A stretch of DNA of 10,947 bases from positions 1 through 10,947 of the forward strand of contig URKM01000059.1 of the NCBI GenBank assembly GCA_900548365.1. The letters run 5' to 3'. The DNA comes from an uncultured Collinsella sp. Its GTDB lineage: Bacteria > Actinomycetota > Coriobacteriia > Coriobacteriales > Coriobacteriaceae. Position 1 is the stretch's first letter. Each line of letters opens with the position of its first letter. Positions 5,901 through 10,947 of the stretch are shown in pieces. The notes beneath the pieces were generated by a model. That model was not told the DNA's origin and searched no databases. It saw only the letters and a program-made list of their open reading frames with translations. A program made the position numbers and the translations under genes.

Positions 5901-6791
5901 CTACTCGGCGAGCTGCTCCGCCTCGACCTCGTGCTTGTGCGCCTCGCGGCCGTAGGCGATCCAGTAGCCCACGCCCACGATCAGGATGCCGCCGGCGATG
6001 TTGCCGAGCGTGGCGGCGGAGAGGTTGTACAGCAGCGAGCCCGCAGTGAGCACGTCGGCGCCGGCGACCGCCGCACCGAAGCCCGCGGCCTTCGCGGCAA
6101 GGCCCATGGGCAGGAAGAACATATTGGCGACGCAGTGCTCGAAGCCCATCACCACGAACGCAGCGACCGGCAAGATGATGCCGAGCACCTTATCCGCCGT
6201 GGTACGCGCGCCGAAACCGATCCACACCGCCAGGCAGACCAGCAGGTTGCACAGGACACCCTTGAAGAACAGCGTATGCCACGCCGGCGCGACCTTGCCC
6301 GCGGCGAGCGCCACCATCGCGTCGCCCACGGAGCCGCCGCCCATGCTCTGCAGGTCGGCCAGGAAGATCAGCGCCGCGATCGCCAGGGCTCCCACGAAGT
6401 TGCCCAGCCACACGATGCTCCAATTGCGCGCCAAGCCGCCCCACGAGATCTTTCCCGATACCTTGCCCAGCACCATGAGCGCGTTGCCCGTGAAGAGCTC
6501 GGCGCCGCACAACAGCACCAGCTCGAGACCCAGGCAGAAGCACAGGCCGCCCAGAGCGCGCTGTGCGGCGAAGCCCATCTCGGTATCGCCCATGACCACG
6601 GTGAAGAACGCCGCGCCCAACGCGACGAAGGCGCCGGCGAACATGGCGAGGACGAACAGCTTCACAAACGGCATGTTCGCCTTGCTGATCGCCACGGTCT
6701 CGGCCTTGGACTCGATCTGCTCCGGCGTGAGCGCATCGGGTACCAGGTGATGGGCGGGCAGGTCGTGCATCGGCTTGGGCTCGACGGACAT
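5901..6791 (-). CDS. focA: FocA/NirC-family formate/nitrite channel, probably formate
   Basis: The 296-residue product is a pentameric inner-membrane channel of the FNT family. Six membrane segments are visible (about 43-66, 78-98, 123-145, 173-194, 201-217 and 257-281). Family motifs are AELFTGN (97-103), ARNW (121-124), the pore motif FEHCVANMFF (217-226, with the central His219), and TLGN (261-264). In fermenting anaerobes such channels export or import formate; nitrite or hydrosulfide channels share the fold, so specificity is inferred. No pfl genes lie in the window. The start is ATG 6791, preceded by TAGGAGG; a second Met at residue 8 is less well placed. The N-terminus has an acidic helix (ALTPEQIESKAE). 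It lies 70 bp downstream of ligA, with its own -10 after the ligA terminator. Confidence 0.93.
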   Translation of the reverse strand: MSVEPKPMHDLPAHHLVPDALTPEQIESKAETVAISKANMPFVKLFVLAMFAGAFVALGAAFFTVVMGDTEMGFAAQRALGGLCFCLGLELVLLCGAELFTGNALMVLGKVSGKISWGGLARNWSIVWLGNFVGALAIAALIFLADLQSMGGGSVGDAMVALAAGKVAPAWHTLFFKGVLCNLLVCLAVWIGFGARTTADKVLGIILPVAAFVVMGFEHCVANMFFLPMGLAAKAAGFGAAVAGADVLTAGSLLYNLSAATLGNIAGGILIVGVGYWIAYGREAHKHEVEAEQLAE

Positions 6792-6825
6792 GGATACCTC
6801 CTATGAATTCGCTAAAGCTCAAGCG

Positions 6826-6831
6826 AGTATA
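6826..6831 (-). promoter_or_regulatory. Candidate -10 of focA
   Basis: The minus strand reads GGTATACTCG; TATACT matches five of six bases of the -10 consensus. It lies 34 bp before the focA ATG, directly after the T-tract of the ligA terminator. There is no recognisable -35, so an activator may be needed (inference). Confidence 0.45.
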
Positions 6832-6834
6832 CCG

Positions 6835-6880
6835 AAAAAGCCGTGCTCGCGCGGGGACGGCCTATGCCCTCGGCACGGCT
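6835..6880 (-). terminator. Rho-independent terminator of ligA, overlapping its 3' end
   Basis: On the minus strand AGCCGTGC (6880-6873) pairs with GCACGGCT (6846-6839), followed by TTTTT (6839-6835). The 8-bp stem has a 26-base loop that may fold further. The 5' arm lies within the last codons of ligA (the GAVPR part of the tail). Confidence 0.6.
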
Positions 6881-9111
6881 CCGGTCGCCAGGATCTCCTC
6901 CATCTGCTCCTCGTTCAAAACGGGCACGCCCAGGCTCTCGGCCTTGGTGAGCTTCGACCCCGCCTTGGGGCCGGCCACCAGGTAGCTCGTCTTCTTGGAT
7001 ACCGAACCGGTCACCTTCGCCCCCAACGCCTTGAGCGCGGCGCCGGCCTCGTCGCGCGTGCGGTTGACCAGCGTGCCCGTCAGGACGAACGTGAGCCCCG
7101 CGAGCGGCTGCGACTCGGCGAGCCGGGCATCGACGCCCGTGGTCTCGGCGGCTCGCGCGGCAACGGCGCCCAGGTCCTCCTCGAGCGCGAACCCGGCATC
7201 GCGCAGCCGTTGGAGCACCTCGAGGTTCTCGGGAACCGAGAGGAACTGCTTCACGCTCGCCGCGATCTTGGGGCCGATGCCCTCGCAGCCCGCGATATCC
7301 TCCTCGCTCGCCTGCACGAGCGCGTCGATGCTGAGGAAGCGCTGCGCGAGCACCTCGCCCACCGTCTTGCCCACATGGCGAATCCCGAGGGCGAACAGCA
7401 CGCGGCCGAGCGGCTGGCTCTTAGAGCGGTTGAGCTGATCGATCGCCTTGGCCGCGATCGTGGGGCCCACGGGGATGGGATCGCCCGCGACCACGCCCTT
7501 CTTGGCGTTTGAGGTCGCGTAGGTACGGCCGGTTTCGAGCGCCGCCAGCGTATCCACGTCGAGCTGGTAGAAGTCCGCGACGTCATGCACCAAGCCGGCC
7601 TCGACCAGCTTGTCCACGAGCTCCTCGCCCACGCCGTCGACATCCATGCAACCGCGGCTCACCCAGTGGATCAGGCGCTCCTTGAGCTGCGCGGGGCAAT
7701 CGAGCGACACGCAGCGGTAGGCCACCTCGCCGTCCTCGTGCACCACGGGACTGCCGCAGGCGGGGCAGGTCGCGGGCATGTCCCACTCGACCGAATCCGG
7801 CCAGCGCTTGTCCAGCACAGGGCCCACGACCTCGGGGATCACGTCGCCCGCCTTGTGCACGATGATGGTGTCGCCCACGCGCACGTCCTTGCGGCGGATC
7901 TCGTCGATGTTGTGCAGCGTGGCGCGCGCGATGGTGGAACCGGCGACGGTCACCGGGTCGAATTCCGCCACCGGGGTGAGCACGCCGGTGCGGCCCACCT
8001 GGATGCGGATGTCGCGCAGCACGGTGGTCTTCTCCTCCGGCGGGAACTTGAACGCGATGGCCCAGCGCGGCGCGCGGGCGGTGAAGCCCAGGTCGCCCTG
8101 CTGGGTGAAGCTGTCGACCTTGACCACCACGCCATCGATGTCGTAGTCCAGGTCGCTGCGATGCGCACACGCGTCGGCGCAGAACTGATGCACCGCCGCG
8201 GGCGTGGTGCAGCGGGCCACGTTGGGGTTGACGGAGAAACCGGCGCTGCGCAGCCAATCGAGGAACTCGTGCTGCGAGTCCACGTGCAAAGGCGCGGTAT
8301 CCGCTATGGCGTAGATGAAGGTTGCGAGGTCGCGCTTGGCCGTGACCTTGGGGTCCTTTTGACGCAGGCTGCCGGCGGCCGCGTTGCGCGGATTGGCGAA
8401 GGGGTCGCGACCCTCGGCATCGGCCTCGTCGTTGAGACGCATGAAGCTGCCCTTGGGCATGTAGACCTCGCCGCGCACCTCGATGGGGGTGGAGCGATCT
8501 GCACCCATATGGGCGAGCGCCGCCTCGGACAGGTGCATGGGCACGTCCTTGATGGTGCGGACGTTCAGCGAGACGTCCTCGCCCGTGGTGCCGTCGCCGC
8601 GCGTCGCCGCGCGCACGAAGGCGCCGTCTTGATACGTGATGGCCACGCCCAAGCCGTCGATCTTGAGCTCGCAGGTATACGCGACGTTGCCCGCGCCCAG
8701 CGCGGCCTCCGTGCGGTCGAGCCACTCATCCAGCTCTTCCAGGTTCATGGCGTCATCCATGGAGTACATGCGCGCCATGTGCGTGACGGGCGTGAACTGT
8801 TCCACGTCCACGAAGCCGCCCACGCGCTGCGTGTAGGAGGAGGACGTCACCAAGTCGGGATAGGCCGCCTCGATCTGCTGAAGCTCGACCAGGAGCCTAT
8901 CGAACGCCGCGTCCGTGATCTCCGGTGCGTCCAGCGCATAATAGCGATACGCGTGGTAGTCGAGCAGATGGCGAAGTTCCGCCGCGCGCTCGGCCGCCTG
9001 AGCGCGGTCGTCTTGCCGACCGGGCGCCGGCGCGGCCTCGGAAGCCACCCGCTGCGCCTGAGACGCATCGCCCATCGCCAAATCACCGAACAAGCTCTGC
9101 TGGTCTGCCAC
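6862..9111 (-). CDS. ligA: NAD-dependent DNA ligase LigA
   Basis: LigA seals nicks during replication and repair using NAD. From GTG 9111 it has 749 residues. Order of parts: a non-standard N-terminal extension (2-42), the NAD-binding Ia domain (about 44-110, with HAYRYYALD), the adenylation domain with KIDG (Lys150 takes AMP) and TRGDGTTGEDV (170-180), GVVVKVDS (327-334), the OB fold, a four-Cys zinc finger (Cys449, 452, 467, 472), helix-hairpin-helix repeats (about 490-630) and a C-terminal BRCT domain (about 672-741). GTG 9111 is chosen over TTG 9138 because AAGGAGG lies five bases before it; from TTG 9138 the SD would be inside the gene. Oddities: QQSLF at residues 4-8 looks like a clamp-binding motif, and the HhH region has an extra segment (about 527-551). 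The usual length of the family is about 670, so it is longer than average. Confidence 0.97.
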   Translation of the reverse strand: MADQQSLFGDLAMGDASQAQRVASEAAPAPGRQDDRAQAAERAAELRHLLDYHAYRYYALDAPEITDAAFDRLLVELQQIEAAYPDLVTSSSYTQRVGGFVDVEQFTPVTHMARMYSMDDAMNLEELDEWLDRTEAALGAGNVAYTCELKIDGLGVAITYQDGAFVRAATRGDGTTGEDVSLNVRTIKDVPMHLSEAALAHMGADRSTPIEVRGEVYMPKGSFMRLNDEADAEGRDPFANPRNAAAGSLRQKDPKVTAKRDLATFIYAIADTAPLHVDSQHEFLDWLRSAGFSVNPNVARCTTPAAVHQFCADACAHRSDLDYDIDGVVVKVDSFTQQGDLGFTARAPRWAIAFKFPPEEKTTVLRDIRIQVGRTGVLTPVAEFDPVTVAGSTIARATLHNIDEIRRKDVRVGDTIIVHKAGDVIPEVVGPVLDKRWPDSVEWDMPATCPACGSPVVHEDGEVAYRCVSLDCPAQLKERLIHWVSRGCMDVDGVGEELVDKLVEAGLVHDVADFYQLDVDTLAALETGRTYATSNAKKGVVAGDPIPVGPTIAAKAIDQLNRSKSQPLGRVLFALGIRHVGKTVGEVLAQRFLSIDALVQASEEDIAGCEGIGPKIAASVKQFLSVPENLEVLQRLRDAGFALEEDLGAVAARAAETTGVDARLAESQPLAGLTFVLTGTLVNRTRDEAGAALKALGAKVTGSVSKKTSYLVAGPKAGSKLTKAESLGVPVLNEEQMEEILATGAVPRA

Positions 9112-9116
9112 GTGTG

Positions 9117-9123
9117 CCTCCTT
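9117..9123 (-). promoter_or_regulatory. ligA ribosome binding site that fixes the start
   Basis: AAGGAGG on the minus strand lies five bases before GTG 9111. It makes GTG, not the upstream TTG 9138, the likely start, and places ADQQSLFGDL at the very N-terminus. Confidence 0.85.
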
Positions 9124-9153
9124 GGTACCTGTTTTCAACCCTTACAGGGTACC
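9124..9153 (-). promoter_or_regulatory. Inverted repeat directly before the ligA SD
   Basis: GGTACCTGT (9124-9132) and ACAGGGTACC (9144-9153) on the plus strand are inverted copies with one extra G in the right arm. The arm at 9124 touches the SD. It could be an operator or an mRNA hairpin affecting ligA translation; the sequence alone does not decide which. Confidence 0.45.
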
Positions 9154-9190
9154 ATCACGCGCAGACGATGGCGCACCAACCGACGGCTCC

Positions 9191-9248
9191 CCTCAAATTG
9201 ACCCCTCAAATTAGGGCCCTCAAATTAGGGACAGGCACTTTTTTGAGG
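9191..9248 (-). repeat. REP-like hairpin repeat, copy 7, with two extra border units
   Basis: The full copy is at 9218-9248: CCTCAAATTAGGGACAGGCA then CTTTTTTGAGG, in reverse orientation. To its left, CCTCAAATT occurs twice more (9191-9199 and 9204-9212) at 13-14-bp spacing, so the outer arm has been tandemly copied. Confidence 0.85.
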
Positions 9249-9261
9249 CGCGGTCCGCCCG

Positions 9262-9330
9262 CGGCTTGGGGCGCGGACCGGCTGCCGCTTGGGACGCGGA
9301 CCACCCACCGCTTGGGGCGCTGCCAGGCAT
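9262..9330. repeat. Three imperfect 23-24-bp tandem units
   Basis: Units start CGGCTTGGGGCGCGGACC (9262), CGCTTGGGACGCGGACC (9286) and CGCTTGGGGCGC (9309). The first unit also forms an inverted repeat with CGGTCCGC at 9251-9258. There is no coding signal. Confidence 0.6.
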
Positions 9331-9456
9331 GCTTCGACGGTGCTTCGACCGGACCCCCGAAATAGCACGCCCGCCCAGGAGCGCCGCCAGGCAACATGCG
9401 CTTCAAGCACACGGCTCCGTCGACGCGCGTCCCGAACACGCGTGATTCCATCTATG

Positions 9457-9588
9457 GGGCGCGTTTTTCGTACTCGTTTCGTAAAAGTCAAAGTAGAGCT
9501 GGCTGTTCTGAATTAAATGCCCATGTACAGATTTGGTACCTCCCCGATATACTTTCACTTTCTCCAAGGTTGTACGAAAAACGCGCCC
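9457..9588. repeat. AT-rich inverted-repeat element
   Basis: GGGCGCGTTTTTCGTAC (9457-9473) has an exact 17-bp inverted copy at 9572-9588. A second, inner pair, AAAGTCAAAGTA (9484-9495) and TACTTTCACTTT (9550-9561), matches in 11 of 12 bases, with exactly ten bases between the pairs on each side. The central 54 bp is AT-rich. Local base composition is unlike the surroundings. It has the look of a two-ended palindromic or MITE-like element, but no target-site duplication is clear. Confidence 0.7.
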
Positions 9589-9647
9589 TACGGATTCTCT
9601 AAACCTCGCCGGATGCCACATGCTGCGCATACCGTCGCCGGCTTCGA

Positions 9648-9685
9648 CAGGCTGCAACGGCTACGGCAGGTTGCGACGGCTATGA
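9648..9685. repeat. 19-bp imperfect doublet at the 3' end of the regulator gene
   Basis: CAGGCTGCAACGGCTACGG (9648-9666) and CAGGTTGCGACGGCTATGA (9667-9685) match in 15 of 19 positions. The second unit contains the stop codon of the XRE gene, so the end of the gene may have been altered by slippage. Confidence 0.45.
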
Positions 9686-10411
9686 CGCCATACGCACGAC
9701 CAACAGCGGGATAAGCGTCGCCGCCACAACAAACCCCCAGGTAAGACCTATGAACAATGACCAATGAGGCAGCAGGCGGCGCCAGATAAAAGTCTGCGGC
9801 AGCTTCGCGCCCGGTCGATACCCTTCAAGGAACGCCGCGATTTCAAGCATGTTGGAAAGCTCGTGCTCCCGCTTGATGCGGCCCATCTTCATCGCGAACA
9901 CCGATGCCGGAATGAGGACGGCGAACCGCACCAGATTCTCGACCCGGCTGATCGTATACGCCTGATCCCACGGGAGAAGCTCATACGCCAGCGTCGTCAC
10001 GATGAGGCCGATAAGCACCTCGACGAGAAGCACCGCATTCAGCGCAAGCGCGAGCACGATCGCCCTGCGCTGTCGGGCGGTCTGCTCGAGATACTCCTCG
10101 GAGCGATCGTCCAGCAGCGCATCGAGCGAAATACCGAACACGGCCGAGAGCAGCTTCACGCTCTCGACGTCCGGCAACGTCTTGCCCTTCTCCCAGTTGA
10201 TGACCGTCTGGCGCGAGACGAACACGCGAGCGGCGAGCTCGCCTTGGGTCATACCCGCGTCTTCGCGCAGGGATCGGATGCGCGCGCCCACCGTGGATTC
10301 GACTCGCCGCACATCTCCCGCCTGCCGCACGGACTCCCCGGACTCCCGCGACGAAGCGACGATACCCTCATCGCATCGACGATCATCGAGACCCGAGCTC
10401 GATTCGCTCAT
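9680..10411 (-). CDS. XRE-family transcriptional regulator with C-terminal membrane helices
   Basis: From ATG 10411 the product has 243 residues; GGAGG lies five bases upstream. An N-terminal acidic, low-complexity segment (1-40) is followed by a Cro/C1-type helix-turn-helix: GARIRSLREDAGMTQGELAA, then VSRQTVINWEKGKTLPDVES (about 42-84), continuing to about residue 100. After a charged linker come probable membrane helices at about 118-143, 160-175 and 216-238, with a cytoplasmic basic segment between them (MGRIKREHEL). This layout predicts a membrane-tethered DNA-binding protein that may respond to a membrane or envelope signal. Its target is not known. It is divergent from the dehydrogenase gene at 10764, with 352 bp between the starts, so it might control that gene or itself. 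The signal is not evident from the sequence. Confidence 0.88.
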   Translation of the reverse strand: MSESSSGLDDRRCDEGIVASSRESGESVRQAGDVRRVESTVGARIRSLREDAGMTQGELAARVFVSRQTVINWEKGKTLPDVESVKLLSAVFGISLDALLDDRSEEYLEQTARQRRAIVLALALNAVLLVEVLIGLIVTTLAYELLPWDQAYTISRVENLVRFAVLIPASVFAMKMGRIKREHELSNMLEIAAFLEGYRPGAKLPQTFIWRRLLPHWSLFIGLTWGFVVAATLIPLLVVRMAS

Positions 10412-10469
10412 GGCAACCTCCGCATCCCTATGGGGTTCGCGGCGCACGCCACAGGTGCCCGCTGCGACC

Positions 10470-10475
10470 ACTATA
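10470..10475 (-). promoter_or_regulatory. Candidate -10 of the XRE regulator
   Basis: The minus strand reads GGGTATAGTGG; TATAGT matches five of six consensus bases and lies 58 bp before the ATG. No -35 is recognisable. TATATA further upstream (10522-10527) is an alternative. Confidence 0.25.
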
Positions 10476-10604
10476 CCCTCGGCAGCACGGTGCGCGGTGC
10501 GTTTCACCGCGGTTTCTCGCGTATATATCCTTTTACACCCTCAGCCACCTGGCATTTCTAAAACGCACAAGACAGGCCCCCTCCCCCGCAAGGGAAAATG
10601 AAAC

Positions 10605-10610
10605 TTGACA
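10605..10610 (+). promoter_or_regulatory. Candidate -35 (TTGACA) for the dehydrogenase
   Basis: A perfect TTGACA, but no good -10 at 16-18 bp downstream (the sequence there is ACGTCT or CGTCTC). If used, the leader would be about 125 bases. TAGACT at 10686-10691 is another possible -10 without a matching -35. Confidence 0.25.
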
Positions 10611-10763
10611 AACCGATAGCAGAAAGACGTCTCACCGCCCGCCCGGCAACGCCCGAGCCGGCGCAGGCGCGCAGCCGAGTCCGCGTAGACTTGTGATTCG
10701 TTGACCGCGCGTGAAGGCCCGAGGGGCCTCGGCGGCAACGGATTTCAAGAGAGGGAATTCATC

Positions 10764-10947
10764 ATGAAGCAGCTGAACGAGAAGGTCGCCGTCGTCACCG
10801 GCGCCGGCCAGGGCATCGGCAAGGGCATCGCCCTGTGCCTCGCCAAGCGCGGCGTCAAGGTCATCGCCACCGGCCGTCGCCTCGAGCCCATCGAGGCCAC
10901 CATCGCCGAGATCCGCGAGCTCGGCGGCGAGGGCTTCGCCATGACCT
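10764..10947 (+). CDS. Short-chain dehydrogenase/reductase (SDR), 5' part only
   Basis: The first 61 residues are present; the gene runs off the window. VAVVTGAGQGIGKGIALCLA contains the classical Rossmann motif TGxxxGIG (residues 12-19), and strand 2 ends in ATGRR. In classical SDRs, basic residues there usually mean NADP(H) preference. The catalytic Tyr-Lys part lies outside the window, so the substrate is unknown; 3-oxoacyl-ACP reductases, sugar dehydrogenases and hydroxysteroid dehydrogenases share this start. The ATG at 10764 has GAGAGGG seven bases upstream. All codons but one end in G or C, mostly C, unlike the exporter genes, which suggests high expression. It is divergent from the XRE regulator. 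Confidence 0.92.
   Translation, partial: MKQLNEKVAVVTGAGQGIGKGIALCLAKRGVKVIATGRRLEPIEATIAEIRELGGEGFAMT

Larger units (their letters stand above)
9112..9679. other. 568-bp repeat-rich intergenic region between ligA and the XRE regulator
   Basis: No gene is supported. From left to right it holds the ligA leader with an inverted repeat (9124-9153), three CCTCAAATT units leading into hairpin copy 7 (9191-9248), 23-24-bp tandem units (9262-9330), an AT-rich inverted-repeat element (9457-9588) and a 19-bp doublet that runs into the end of the regulator gene. Frames open here are short and lack SD sites. Confidence 0.7.
10412..10763. other. 352-bp divergent intergenic region between the XRE regulator and the dehydrogenase
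   Basis: No gene is supported. Candidate elements are a minus-strand TATAGT (10470-10475) for the regulator, an alternative TATATA (10522-10527), and a plus-strand TTGACA (10605-10610) for the dehydrogenase. A small GC hairpin CCGAG-GGGC-CTCGG (10719-10732) lies in the presumed dehydrogenase leader. The stretch 10631-10680 is very GC-rich and shows nothing else clear. Confidence 0.65.

Noticed and set aside
5898..6806. A 302-codon plus-strand frame opposite focA.
   Set aside because: The minus strand encodes a full FNT channel with SD. The plus frame is charged and low in complexity, a shadow frame.
9109..9138. TTG 9138 as the ligA start.
   Set aside because: The SD AAGGAGG would lie inside the coding region, while GTG 9111 follows it at ideal spacing.
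7585..9201. A 538-codon plus-strand frame opposite ligA.
   Set aside because: It is antisense to clear LigA motifs on the minus strand, has His/Ala/Arg-rich composition typical of GC-rich antisense frames, and lacks family motifs.
42..9248. The seven repeats as a CRISPR array.
   Set aside because: They are dispersed, occur in both orientations, have irregular spacing from about 70 bp to several kb, and no cas genes are present.
9403..9657. A minus-strand frame across the AT-rich inverted-repeat element.
   Set aside because: It consists mostly of the palindromic element, and the opposite strand is open in the same way. No SD was seen.

Overview
The window is about 10.9 kb of GC-rich DNA with dense gene packing and strong Shine-Dalgarno (SD) sites. 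It suggests a chromosomal segment of a high-GC Gram-positive anaerobe. The gene mix (FocA-type formate channel, LigA with a lineage-specific N-terminus, ABC-2 type exporter, XRE regulator with membrane helices) and the dispersed GGGACAGGCAC repeats fit the actinobacterial class Coriobacteriia, perhaps Collinsella or a relative. That assignment is an inference; there is no rRNA or marker gene here to prove it.

Left part (1-5200), all on the minus strand: an export cassette. In transcription order it holds an unusual 890-residue permease made of two homologous ABC-2-like halves, a 64-residue Cys-containing small ORF joined to it by a TGATG stop/start overlap, an ABC ATPase, and a lipoprotein. 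The lipoprotein is reached through a leader ORF that crosses a copy of the dispersed repeat. A shared operon is likely from the spacing. The transported substrate cannot be read from the sequence. Upstream lies a probable gene remnant (4985-5173).

Middle (5200-9180): a plus-strand YbjQ/UPF0145 gene with a strong hairpin terminator, then a repeat-rich gap, then minus-strand focA and ligA. ligA is upstream of focA in transcription order; a terminator overlapping the ligA 3' end and a separate -10 element suggest focA has its own promoter. LigA begins with MADQQSLFGD, which resembles a sliding-clamp binding motif.

Right part (9112-10947): a 568-bp gap full of short tandem and inverted repeats, then a minus-strand XRE-type membrane-anchored regulator. 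Divergent from it is the start of a short-chain dehydrogenase whose codon use is strongly biased, as in highly expressed genes.

The most striking non-genic feature is a hairpin-forming repeat of about 30 bp, present seven times, mostly at gene ends and in opposed pairs, including an 84-bp near-identical duplication that reaches into the stop codons of two different genes. No tRNA, rRNA, CRISPR array or transposase gene was seen.
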